A stretch of 64,000 nucleotides of DNA, taken from positions 3,844,001-3,908,000 of the forward strand of contig OY780932.1 in NCBI GenBank assembly GCA_963675945.1. The letters run 5' to 3'. Each line of letters begins with the position of its first letter. Within the stretch, counting starts at the first letter, position 1. Below, piece after piece: positions 55,789-64,000 of this stretch. The translations under genes and the position numbers were made by a program. The notes under the pieces were generated by a model that saw nothing but the letters and a program-made list of their open reading frames with translations, did no database searches and had not been told where the DNA came from. This DNA is from G963556115 sp963675945. Lineage in GTDB: Bacteria; Planctomycetota; SZUA-567.

Positions 55789-58313
55789 CTAGGTCTCTCC
55801 TTATGAAATTTATCCTGAAGTTCCTGGATTTCCTTGTAATGCGAGGAGATGTCCGAGAGAGTAATTACAACACCGTCAATTTTTTCCTCTATTGTACGGT
55901 AAGGCATGATGCGTACACCAAACCAGCGACCATCCTCCGAAGGAATCCTTTTTTCAGAAAATACCAGCGTCCGCAACACTTCTGTAGCATCTTCTATCAA
56001 TTCAGGGTAGTCTAAAATTGAAGTAAGGTCTGATATCGGCCTTCCTATGTCACCGGGGATAAACTTTATGATCTTGGCAGCGTGTGAGGTAAAACGCCGA
56101 ACCCGCAGATTGCGGTCCAAAAATACGGTTGCTATATCTGTACTATCCAAAAGATTTCTCATATCGCTGGCAGTAAGAGAGAGTTCATCGAGTTTGGCCT
56201 GCAACTCTGCATTTAGAGTCTGCAATTCTTCATTCATGGACTGCATCTCCTCCTTGGATGTTGTGAGTTCTTCATTAGTAGACTGGAGTTCCTCGTTAGT
56301 AGAACGCAACTCCTCCTGAGAGGTCTGCATCTCTTCACTCAGAACACCCAACTCAGCATGCAAGCGCTGTGATTCCAGCTCATACTCACGAAGACGTAAA
56401 GTGTCAATATCCGAAGTAAGTGGGTCTTCAGCTATCACTGGTTGTAGGTACACATCTCTGAATATGATCAGTACCATCCCCCGCCCAACTGACATTTTAT
56501 CAAGGGCTTGAACGATAACATCAACTCCTTGACAGCCATGGTTGGCTGAAACTTTGAGCCCATTGACCTCTATTTTCGCTGTTTCACGAACGGCCTTATT
56601 GAAAGCGGCACTGAGTTCACCTCTCAATCCTTCTCGTGCCATAGCAAAGATATTCAGATTAGCCTTGCCTGCAGCTGGTTCAAGATACTTTCCAGTTCGT
56701 CCACTTATATAGACCACATCTCCTTTTGTATTGGTCAGTACAGCTGAAGGAGCGTATTCTTGCAGAATTATTTGATCTGTTAATAATTGCACGTTCAACT
56801 CTACGGAAGAACCTTCATTGTCTTTGGAAATTTCTACATTAGCGGCAACAAAGGAAGATGGAAACTCTACTGGAGATGTCCGTAGCATAGAATCAAGGCT
56901 GCGGTATATTCTAAATTTATCATCCTCTGCAGCAAATAAATTTGTGAAGTTACCGACAGTCTCAGCACTCCCAAGAAAGAGAAGTCCTCCTTGCTTCAAA
57001 CTATAATGAAATAGTGGCATAAGTTTTTTTTGTAACCCAGCTTCAAGATATATAAGCAAGTTCCTACATATCAGGATATCAAGCTTGGTAAATGGTGGAT
57101 CCATGATCAAATCCTGCTGGGCGAAAATAACCGTTTCCCTTACTTTCTTTGAAACACGGTACTTTCCATTTTCAAATACAAAGAACTGTTCCAAACGCTC
57201 AGGAGAGACATCCGCCACTATATTTTCTGGGTAAATTCCCTGACGTGCCTTTTCAATGGATTCCTGAGAAAGATCGGTGGCGAATATTTGTAACCTATAA
57301 TACCGCTCCGGCGCAAACTTTTTGACTGCTTCATGAAAAATCATAGCCAATGAATACGCTTCCTCTCCAGAGGAACATCCTGGTATCCAAGCACGTAATT
57401 CCTTACAGTCATTCACACGCTCAAAGAGTGCTGGCAGAGCATAGTCTCTAAGGTAATCCCATGACGTAGAATCACGGAAAAAATTTGTCACTCCAATCAG
57501 TAGTTCTTTGAAGAGCAATTCTACTTCTTGAGGATTATCCTTCATATATTTAATATAATCCTTGATATTGATAATATGGTGTATGCCCATGCGCCGCTCA
57601 AGTCGTCTGCATATTGAATTCTTCTTGTACAGGGAAAAATCGTGTCCAGTATAGGCACGTAGCAAGACTATTATATCCTCAAGAGAATTTTTGTCCTTCT
57701 CCTTCAATGGCTGTTGTACAATGTCTTGATTCGCCCTCTGCAGGAATGCCAATATTTTGGTTGGTAACTCTTCAGCTAAAGCGACAATATCAACCAAACC
57801 GGTATCAATTGCGCTACGAGGCATACAGTCGAATTTGGCTGTAGCCGGATCCTGAACCAAGACAATTCCAGCTGCTTCCTTTATAGCTTTCACCCCAAGT
57901 ACACCATCACTGCCCATTCCCGATAGAATGACACCTACGCTCTGCTGTCCGCAGTTTATAGCAAGAGATCGGAAAAACAAATCTATAGGTAAGCCCAATC
58001 CCCGTGGAGACGCTGGTTTCGCAAGCTTGAATTCTCCATTACTAATTGACATATCCTTGTTAGGTGGAATAACATATACACAGTCAGGTTGAACCTTGGT
58101 GTTTTGCTTGACCTGCATTACTTTCATGCTGGTAGCATGTTGCAGCAGCTCTGGTAGAATACCCTTGTGTGTAGGATCCAAATGCTGAACCACAGCATAT
58201 GCCAAACCGCTGGCATCTGGCACACTCCTAAAGAATTGCTCTAGTGCTTCCAGCCCACCTGCTGAAGCTCCAATACCTACTATTGGAAAAGTGGTATTTC
58301 CAGTTACATTCAC
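55785..58313 (-). CDS. CheB-CheR-PAS fusion protein
   Basis: An 842-residue signalling protein. The CheB methylesterase domain (about 5-190) keeps the Ser of GASAGG, the His of VQHLDP and the Asp of GMGSDG. The CheR methyltransferase domain (about 205-475) has WIPGCSSGEEAYS, ATDLSQESIEKARQG and CRNLLIYL. A second PAS-like region and a long coiled coil (SEEMQTSQEELRSTNEEL and onwards) follow, then a final PAS domain (about 735-830). Such fusions sit in chemotaxis-like or two-component networks. GTG 58313 follows AAGGA; the in-frame TTG at 58358 is the alternative. Confidence 0.9.
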   Translation of the reverse strand: MNVTGNTTFPIVGIGASAGGLEALEQFFRSVPDASGLAYAVVQHLDPTHKGILPELLQHATSMKVMQVKQNTKVQPDCVYVIPPNKDMSISNGEFKLAKPASPRGLGLPIDLFFRSLAINCGQQSVGVILSGMGSDGVLGVKAIKEAAGIVLVQDPATAKFDCMPRSAIDTGLVDIVALAEELPTKILAFLQRANQDIVQQPLKEKDKNSLEDIIVLLRAYTGHDFSLYKKNSICRRLERRMGIHHIINIKDYIKYMKDNPQEVELLFKELLIGVTNFFRDSTSWDYLRDYALPALFERVNDCKELRAWIPGCSSGEEAYSLAMIFHEAVKKFAPERYYRLQIFATDLSQESIEKARQGIYPENIVADVSPERLEQFFVFENGKYRVSKKVRETVIFAQQDLIMDPPFTKLDILICRNLLIYLEAGLQKKLMPLFHYSLKQGGLLFLGSAETVGNFTNLFAAEDDKFRIYRSLDSMLRTSPVEFPSSFVAANVEISKDNEGSSVELNVQLLTDQIILQEYAPSAVLTNTKGDVVYISGRTGKYLEPAAGKANLNIFAMAREGLRGELSAAFNKAVRETAKIEVNGLKVSANHGCQGVDVIVQALDKMSVGRGMVLIIFRDVYLQPVIAEDPLTSDIDTLRLREYELESQRLHAELGVLSEEMQTSQEELRSTNEELQSTNEELTTSKEEMQSMNEELQTLNAELQAKLDELSLTASDMRNLLDSTDIATVFLDRNLRVRRFTSHAAKIIKFIPGDIGRPISDLTSILDYPELIEDATEVLRTLVFSEKRIPSEDGRWFGVRIMPYRTIEEKIDGVVITLSDISSHYKEIQELQDKFHKERPR

Positions 58314-58672
58314 GGTATTTTCCTTAATTGAGGAAGATAATAGAACGTCTACGAGCAAAACGAAGCTTATTCATTGTATTTCTATACATACTAATGATGC
58401 GCACGGACTTCCTTATGTTATTTTAATGGAAATCACGCATGAAAACGGAGTGAATTCAGGTCGGTACTACGCTTTGCCATTACTAGATATACTTATAACT
58501 TAAGCTCTAACACACACAAAGCAAACCTTTATTAAATAAAACATATATAATGACTTATGTCAAGGTTAAAGCAACAAACTTGACATATATTTTACCTCAC
58601 ATGTCATATTTACTTCTGTACGGATAACCAAACAAATACTGACATCTATAGTTATACATAATCTATGATTTA
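58314..58672. other. Intergenic region upstream of cheBR
   Basis: About 360 bp, AT-rich; it should hold the promoter of the cheBR-kinase operon. A long plus-strand frame exists but lacks coding character. No clear element was recognised. Confidence 0.45.
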
Positions 58673-59059
58673 TCACAACTCTTCTTGTAAAAGGTGAATT
58701 AACGAATTTAGGTTTAATGGCTTAGCCAAGGCACGGGTAAACCCCAAATGCATAAGCTCATCCAGATCCCATCTCTCCATATTACCAGAAATAGCAATAA
58801 TAGGGGCAACATATCCAAGTCTCCTTAGCTTGAATCCACATTCACTACCAGGCATATTGGGAAGATTAAGGTCAAGCAATATGCCTGTAAAACGTAGAGG
58901 TAGAGCGTCCAGCAGGGATTCAGCATCTAGAAACCTCTCGGAAACCATCCCTCGACTTTCCAGAAACTCCTGTATAAGCGAACCTGAATCATCGTCATCA
59001 TCTACTATCGCCACACAAACCTGCTTGTTTGTTTCTAATATAGTCACCTTGGTCTCCAT
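58673..59059 (-). CDS. Single-domain response regulator
   Basis: A 128-residue receiver without output domain. The acidic pocket is IVDDDDDS, the phospho-acceptor is the Asp in GILLDLNLPNMPG, the Thr/Ser switch is in IIAISGN and the Lys in ALAKPLN. It may be the phosphate acceptor for the nearby kinases, one of which has an unusable receiver. It lies 39 bases after the glucan synthase gene on the same strand. Confidence 0.9.
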   Translation of the reverse strand: METKVTILETNKQVCVAIVDDDDDSGSLIQEFLESRGMVSERFLDAESLLDALPLRFTGILLDLNLPNMPGSECGFKLRRLGYVAPIIAISGNMERWDLDELMHLGFTRALAKPLNLNSLIHLLQEEL

Positions 59060-59098
59060 AATCGAAAGTACATATTGTTAGTTAGCAGACTCACCACA

Positions 59099-62000
59099 TC
59101 ATTTGCCCATACTGACACGAATCGTATGCTTGACCATATCACTGGTCAAATGAATAACACCATCCTCAATGTGCTGACCGTTGAGTTCTACCCGGACAAC
59201 TCCTTGCTGACAATGTTCTGGATTATCAACGAAGATGTCGTAGAGTGCTTCGCCATGCCGATAGTTAATCTGAAATTTATCCCACGCTTCTGGAATTACT
59301 GGCGAAATTTGAAGGGTTTCTCCACGCACTTTAAGGCCGAGAACCTCTTCAACCCACGCTCGATACATCCAAGACGCAGAGCCTGTATACCAAGACCAGC
59401 CTCCTTGTCCCATATGCCCTTGTAGGCGGTAGACATCGGCCGCAACTACGTATGGCTCGATTTGATAACGCCAGACCGCTTCCGAGTCGAGAGCATGTTC
59501 AATAGGATTGAGCATACAAAGTATTTTTGCCGCACGCTCACCATCACCACAACGAGCCATAGCCATAGCCACCCAGATAGCGGCATGGGTATACTGACCA
59601 CCGTTTTCTCTGACTCCCGGAGGATATCCCATAATATAACCAGGTGACGGATTCATTTTATCAAATGGCGGAGTGAATAGTTGTACCTGCTTTTCATCTT
59701 CATCAACGAGATAATTCCAAGCCGATTCGAGCGCTTTATGTGTACGCTCCGGATCTGCTGCCGCACTCAAACAAGCCCATGACTGTGGCAAAGAATCTAT
59801 CTTCGCTTCCTCATTTACAGCCGAGCCAAGCGTAGTACCGTCATCAAATGTCGCTCTTAAATACCACTCTCCATCCCAAGCAAACCTTTCAACCTGTTGA
59901 GCTATTAGCTCACTTTGCTTATCATAGGTATCTGCAAGTTCAGCTCTATCCAGTAGCGTGGATATCTCAGCCATTCCCCTCAACACATCAATCATGAACC
60001 AAGCCAACCAGACACTCTCACCCTTACCCTGAGCACCCACAAGGTTCATCCCGTCATTCCAGTCACCAGTTCCCATCAGTGGTAGACCATGCGCGCCAAA
60101 ATTCATGCCGTGCGAGAGTGCCCGCTGACAATGCTCGAAGAGTGTACCGCCATTTTCTGCGGTTACTGGATTTTGAAAGTTCTCATGCTGGTCATCACTA
60201 AGTAGCGGCGCATCTAGAAACGGCGACATCTCCTGTAAAATGCTGGTATCAGCAGTGATCTGAAGATACTGTGTAACCACAAAAGGCAACCACAATAGAT
60301 CATCGGAAATGCGTGAACGGATACCTTCACCACCCGGAGGGTGCCACCAATGCTGTACATCACCTTCCTTGAACTGATGACCAGCTGCAAGCAGGATATG
60401 CTCACGCGCCAATTGTGGATGGGCATAGAGTAAAGCCATTACATCCTGTAATTGGTCACGGAACCCGAAAGCTCCACCTGACTGATAAAAGCCGGAGCGC
60501 GCCCATATCCTACAGCTCAAGGTTTGATAGAGCAGCCAGCGATTAAGTAGCAGATCTACGCCGAGTTCAGGTGTGTGCGTTTGTACAGTTTCCAACCTTT
60601 GATCCCACCATGATTGGGTCTTCCGTAAAGCACCATCCACAGCATGGCTATGGTTGTAGGTTGTAACAATTTCATGAATCTGTTCAAGCGTTGACGCTTG
60701 TCCCAGAGTAAAGACTATTTCCTTGCTTTCACCAGGCATCAACACGAGAGTTGCCTGTAATGCAGCGCACGGGTCGAGTCCCGCTCCCACACGGGGTAAA
60801 AGTTTGTTATGTCCCAACGCTGCAGGATCTACCATTGAGCGGTTTCTTCCTAAAAATGCCATGCGATCGGCAGTATATGAGATAACTGGTAAACTCATTG
60901 CTGCGAAGGCTATGCTATGCGGATAGTCTGGATTGTAATAATTGTGTGCCAGCATAGCCTGAATTTCATCATCCCAAGAAGTTACTACCTGCATCTGGGA
61001 TTTCTCCCTAGACTCACCCAGTGTCCATTCCACATAATATGTTAAAGACAGATTACGTACCCTAGTAGAGTCGTTATATAGCATCAACTTCTGTAGTTTA
61101 ACCGGTTCATCCACATGATCGCTAACAGGTATAAAAACAGTCAACTCCTGATTTATGCCATGGCTATTATGCTCGAATACCGTATATCCTGCACCGTGTC
61201 TTGCCCTGTATGGGAGAGTATCACGAATAGGTGACGCCGTTGGCGTCCAATAATTGCCAGTATCATCATCCCGGATATAAATGGATTCCGAAGGAGTATC
61301 CAGAACCGGATCATTAGACCATTGCGTCAGACGATTTCGCTGACTGTTACCCTGCCAAGTAAAACCCGCACCAGTTTCACTTATAAGTGTACCGAATGCT
61401 GGGTTGGCAATTACGTTGACCCAAGGTGCAGGCGTATTCATATTGGCACCGAGATATATCGCATACTCCTTACCATTCTGGGTAAAGCCACCGAGACTGT
61501 TAAAGAAAAGAAGATCTAAGAATGGGAGCGCTGCAGATATATCCCTTAGACTCTTCCTTTTGATTATTGCTTCAGGAGAGACAAGTATTCCCTGAGCCGC
61601 TCCCAACTGCTGGGCAAGTGTACCGCGGGCTGCTACCAGCGACACGCTTGCCGCAGACTGGAGTAACGCCAAATCCTCAGTAGAAATCTGCTCTGCTGAC
61701 CTCAAAAAAATCCCTCCAGACTTGCCAATTTCTGTATTAGGAGCCAATTTTTGGATAAGATGCTCTATCTCCTTGAGTAGAGGTTGAGTGTAACCGCCGT
61801 TACTTTCAATTAAAACAATCAGATCTACCGCCAGCCCATGCAAGCGCCAAAACGCATGCGCCTGAATCATTTGATGGATCAAGCCGATATCAGATGACTC
61901 ACTGATGGCAACCAGAGCTATTGGCAGGTCACCGGAGATCGAGTATGCCCAGAGCCCAGCCTGTCCTTTACGGTTCTCAGCAATGTTTTTCGCACTTGAG

Positions 62001-64000
62001 CGAAGGAATATGCTGTGGTAAAGCAGATAACTCGCGAGTTGCTGAAAACGGCGTGCATCATCTGGTTGTATACGTAGCAGACGCATTTCAAGCTGTGCTG
62101 AAACCCAAGCAAAATCTATAGCTCGGCTAATAGCATGTGGCTCACTGTATTTATCCATCATAGAGAGAACCTGCTCACGTGAATCTCCGGCTGTCAAAAT
62201 CAGTGAGATCTGCAACCTTTGCCTTGGCTCCAAGGTTATCTCTTGCCGTAGACTTAGAATTGGATCTAGGACATAGCCCTGACTGTTTCCAGGCTTTTGC
62301 CTGGCTCCCAGCGGACTGGCAAGCGAGCTTCCTCGTCCAATGAACTGGCGGCGGTCGGTTTCAAAAAGCAACGGTGAAGCTGGCTCATCATCTATGTGTT
62401 GCTCCAAAGTAAAGCGGTGCGCTGCAAAGACAGGTTTTTCACTATCACTACGTGGTCTGCGCCAAGCAATCAAGGTGCGCTTCTCAGGAATTGCTTCTGT
62501 CTGAATAAACATCTTGTTAAATGCTGGATGCTGTAAGTCGGCTCGATGTGGTGCCAACACGAGTTCAAAATAACTTGTTAAATTGAGTTGGCGTTTGAAA
62601 TCAGAACGGTTGATCAAGGTCATACGCCGAATTTCTACATCATCTTCCTGAGCGACAAGCACTTCTGTCTCTATTGCTATTTTATTATCAACACGCCTAA
62701 AAACAGCACGATCAATAGAGAAGTTTACTCCGTATTTTTCAACTTTTCCGCCTGTTGGCTGGTACGTATTGCACCATAGTTTATTGCTCATAGTATCATG
62801 AATATAACAAAAATTACCATACAAATCGCTTGTACAATCTGAGCGCCAACGAGTTAGCTCAAACTCATCCCAGTGGCTGTATCCACCGCCGGAGTTGGTC
62901 AACATAAGGGCGTAGCGTCCATTGCAAAACAACTGAGTTTTAGGCGTAGTCGTATGAGGCGTTTCAAACTGACTGAAGGAAGGAGTTAGTTCTTCAATTT
63001 CATCCACAGAAGAAACTCGTTCATACTTGGAAATGCTCTGCAACTGCGGCAGATGCGGTATGCGTTCATACAACAAAAGTTCAAACGCACGAACCCGGGG
63101 ATCAGCATAAAACTCATGCCGCAAACAATCATTCTGCAGAAAATTAGCCAGCGCCAGAAAGCTCATTCCCTGATGGTGAGCCATATAAGTGCGCACGATT
63201 ACTCCACGATCACCCTCTCGCCCTGATTTTCTACTAAAATCTATTGCTTCGTAAAATCCATAATCGCTAAATAGCCCCAACTGTTCAAGCTTTTTCAAAT
63301 TCTCAAAAGCCTGCTGGGGTACGATACTCACCGCCAGAATTGTGGAGTATGGAGAGACCACCATCTTTTTAGGAAGATTACGCTTTAACCCTAGCTCAGG
63401 TACGCCAAAAGCATAATACTGATAGGTTTTATCATGATCCAAATCGGCGAAAGCGCACTCGGATATGCCCCAAGGGATCTTGTTTTTTCGCCCGAAGGCT
63501 ATCTGAACATCAACTGCATCTTTAGCCGCTTTATCCAGCAGGGTATTTTCATAACTTCGCTGAAAGAGCAATGGCATTAAATATTCAAACATCGTTCCAG
63601 ACCAACTGAGTAACATCCGACGATGGTCAATACTACCGTAAGGACGGTTCATGGCAAACCAATGATTGACCGGGATGTCCCCACGTGCAATTGAGATGAA
63701 ACTTCCGAGACGTACTTCACTAGCAAGGATGTCGTAAAAGGAGTTATCTATGCGCCCTCCAGAGACATTAAAGCCTATTGAAAACAGGCGATGCTCAACA
63801 TTGTAAAGAAAAGCCATATTAGTAGAAGTAGAAAGTTCACGGCCTACCTCTGCTAGGTGTTCCAAACCTGCCTGCATTTCCACGGCAAGTAGTTGTGAAT
63901 GGTGTAGCTCCACAGTAATGCGCTCAATCCAGTCTAGCAGTTCGCACTCATCAGTTGGCTCGTGCTTGCGGATTATCTCAAAAATCTTATTACAGACATG
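59099..64000 (-). CDS. ndvB: Cyclic beta-1,2-glucan synthase, C-terminal part (cut by window edge)
   Basis: 1633 codons of a giant enzyme; the frame is open through the right edge of the window, so the N-terminal membrane glycosyltransferase part lies outside. Present are the glucoamylase-like domain (YMAHHQGMSFLAL, near the window edge), a carbohydrate-binding region, and a GH94 phosphorylase domain with GFRDQLQDV, the catalytic GTGDWNDGMN and ENGGQYTHAAIW. Homologs (ChvB/NdvB) make osmoregulated periplasmic cyclic glucans. Complete proteins have about 2800 residues, so roughly the C-terminal 60 percent is visible. No disruption is seen. Confidence 0.93.
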   Translation of the reverse strand, partial: HVCNKIFEIIRKHEPTDECELLDWIERITVELHHSQLLAVEMQAGLEHLAEVGRELSTSTNMAFLYNVEHRLFSIGFNVSGGRIDNSFYDILASEVRLGSFISIARGDIPVNHWFAMNRPYGSIDHRRMLLSWSGTMFEYLMPLLFQRSYENTLLDKAAKDAVDVQIAFGRKNKIPWGISECAFADLDHDKTYQYYAFGVPELGLKRNLPKKMVVSPYSTILAVSIVPQQAFENLKKLEQLGLFSDYGFYEAIDFSRKSGREGDRGVIVRTYMAHHQGMSFLALANFLQNDCLRHEFYADPRVRAFELLLYERIPHLPQLQSISKYERVSSVDEIEELTPSFSQFETPHTTTPKTQLFCNGRYALMLTNSGGGYSHWDEFELTRWRSDCTSDLYGNFCYIHDTMSNKLWCNTYQPTGGKVEKYGVNFSIDRAVFRRVDNKIAIETEVLVAQEDDVEIRRMTLINRSDFKRQLNLTSYFELVLAPHRADLQHPAFNKMFIQTEAIPEKRTLIAWRRPRSDSEKPVFAAHRFTLEQHIDDEPASPLLFETDRRQFIGRGSSLASPLGARQKPGNSQGYVLDPILSLRQEITLEPRQRLQISLILTAGDSREQVLSMMDKYSEPHAISRAIDFAWVSAQLEMRLLRIQPDDARRFQQLASYLLYHSIFLRSSAKNIAENRKGQAGLWAYSISGDLPIALVAISESSDIGLIHQMIQAHAFWRLHGLAVDLIVLIESNGGYTQPLLKEIEHLIQKLAPNTEIGKSGGIFLRSAEQISTEDLALLQSAASVSLVAARGTLAQQLGAAQGILVSPEAIIKRKSLRDISAALPFLDLLFFNSLGGFTQNGKEYAIYLGANMNTPAPWVNVIANPAFGTLISETGAGFTWQGNSQRNRLTQWSNDPVLDTPSESIYIRDDDTGNYWTPTASPIRDTLPYRARHGAGYTVFEHNSHGINQELTVFIPVSDHVDEPVKLQKLMLYNDSTRVRNLSLTYYVEWTLGESREKSQMQVVTSWDDEIQAMLAHNYYNPDYPHSIAFAAMSLPVISYTADRMAFLGRNRSMVDPAALGHNKLLPRVGAGLDPCAALQATLVLMPGESKEIVFTLGQASTLEQIHEIVTTYNHSHAVDGALRKTQSWWDQRLETVQTHTPELGVDLLLNRWLLYQTLSCRIWARSGFYQSGGAFGFRDQLQDVMALLYAHPQLAREHILLAAGHQFKEGDVQHWWHPPGGEGIRSRISDDLLWLPFVVTQYLQITADTSILQEMSPFLDAPLLSDDQHENFQNPVTAENGGTLFEHCQRALSHGMNFGAHGLPLMGTGDWNDGMNLVGAQGKGESVWLAWFMIDVLRGMAEISTLLDRAELADTYDKQSELIAQQVERFAWDGEWYLRATFDDGTTLGSAVNEEAKIDSLPQSWACLSAAADPERTHKALESAWNYLVDEDEKQVQLFTPPFDKMNPSPGYIMGYPPGVRENGGQYTHAAIWVAMAMARCGDGERAAKILCMLNPIEHALDSEAVWRYQIEPYVVAADVYRLQGHMGQGGWSWYTGSASWMYRAWVEEVLGLKVRGETLQISPVIPEAWDKFQINYRHGEALYDIFVDNPEHCQQGVVRVELNGQHIEDGVIHLTSDMVKHTIRVSMGK

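Noticed and set aside
44109..64000. Second copy of the tmRNA 3' end as the far attachment site
   Set aside because: No convincing repeat of the T-arm and acceptor sequence was found in the rest of the window; it may lie beyond the edge.
1..64000. CRISPR array, tRNA or rRNA genes
   Set aside because: No regularly spaced repeats and no tRNA or rRNA signatures were noticed apart from the tRNA-like ends of tmRNA.

Overview
The window looks like the chromosome of a free-living Gram-negative bacterium. The signs are secreted proteins with signal peptides, many PAS, GGDEF and histidine-kinase proteins, purine-rich Shine-Dalgarno sites before most genes, and sigma70-like promoters before ppdK, the tRNA-binding gene and ssrA. 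Standard TGA, TAA and TAG stops are used. I cannot assign a phylum with confidence. The mix of pyruvate phosphate dikinase, a sodium:solute symporter, lineage-specific secreted paralogs and an ErcA-type dehydrogenase would fit the PVC/Lentisphaerota side, but that is only a guess.

Layout. 0-4.6 kb: a HEPN-domain gene, then the molybdate transporter modA, modB and modC, with an unusual 0.5 kb spacer between modA and modB. 4.6-13.4 kb, minus strand: an alpha/beta hydrolase, a triple-PAS diguanylate cyclase, an MBL-fold hydrolase, a TetR regulator, and a K+ uptake operon (trkH, trkA and a small HAMP-type membrane protein). 13.4-25.4 kb: ppdK behind a long leader, a propeller-like protein, an ErcA-type dehydrogenase overlapping a hybrid histidine kinase, a membrane diguanylate cyclase, and a translationally coupled pair of tRNA-binding protein and rimO. 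25.4-36.3 kb: a PfkB-family kinase, an unrecognised block at 26.6-32.5 kb containing a large repeat protein broken by a 14-bp tandem duplication and further lesions, then a phosphoesterase, dapA and a sodium:solute symporter. 36.6-43.5 kb: five same-strand genes for secreted proteins that are combinations of the same three modules. 43.75-44.11 kb: tmRNA (ssrA).

Directly after the CCA end of tmRNA lies a tyrosine recombinase, so an integrated element probably starts there. Inside it are a lone Phd-type antitoxin, an intact IS481-type element with perfect 24-bp ends, and decayed IS3-type pieces. A signalling and stress-like cluster follows, all on the minus strand: a baeRF-type protein, a B12-binding radical SAM enzyme with a 47-residue Cys-rich companion, a 50-residue membrane protein, two PAS histidine kinases, a CheB-CheR-PAS fusion, a single-domain receiver, and the C-terminal part of a giant cyclic beta-1,2-glucan synthase cut by the window edge.

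The most interesting items are the modular secreted paralog array, the recently broken repeat protein, two small genes that length cut-offs would miss (49467-49610 and 51887-52039), an Asp-to-Asn change at the phosphorylation site of a hybrid-kinase receiver, the structured leader of ppdK, and several long perfect hairpins without U-tracts at gene ends.
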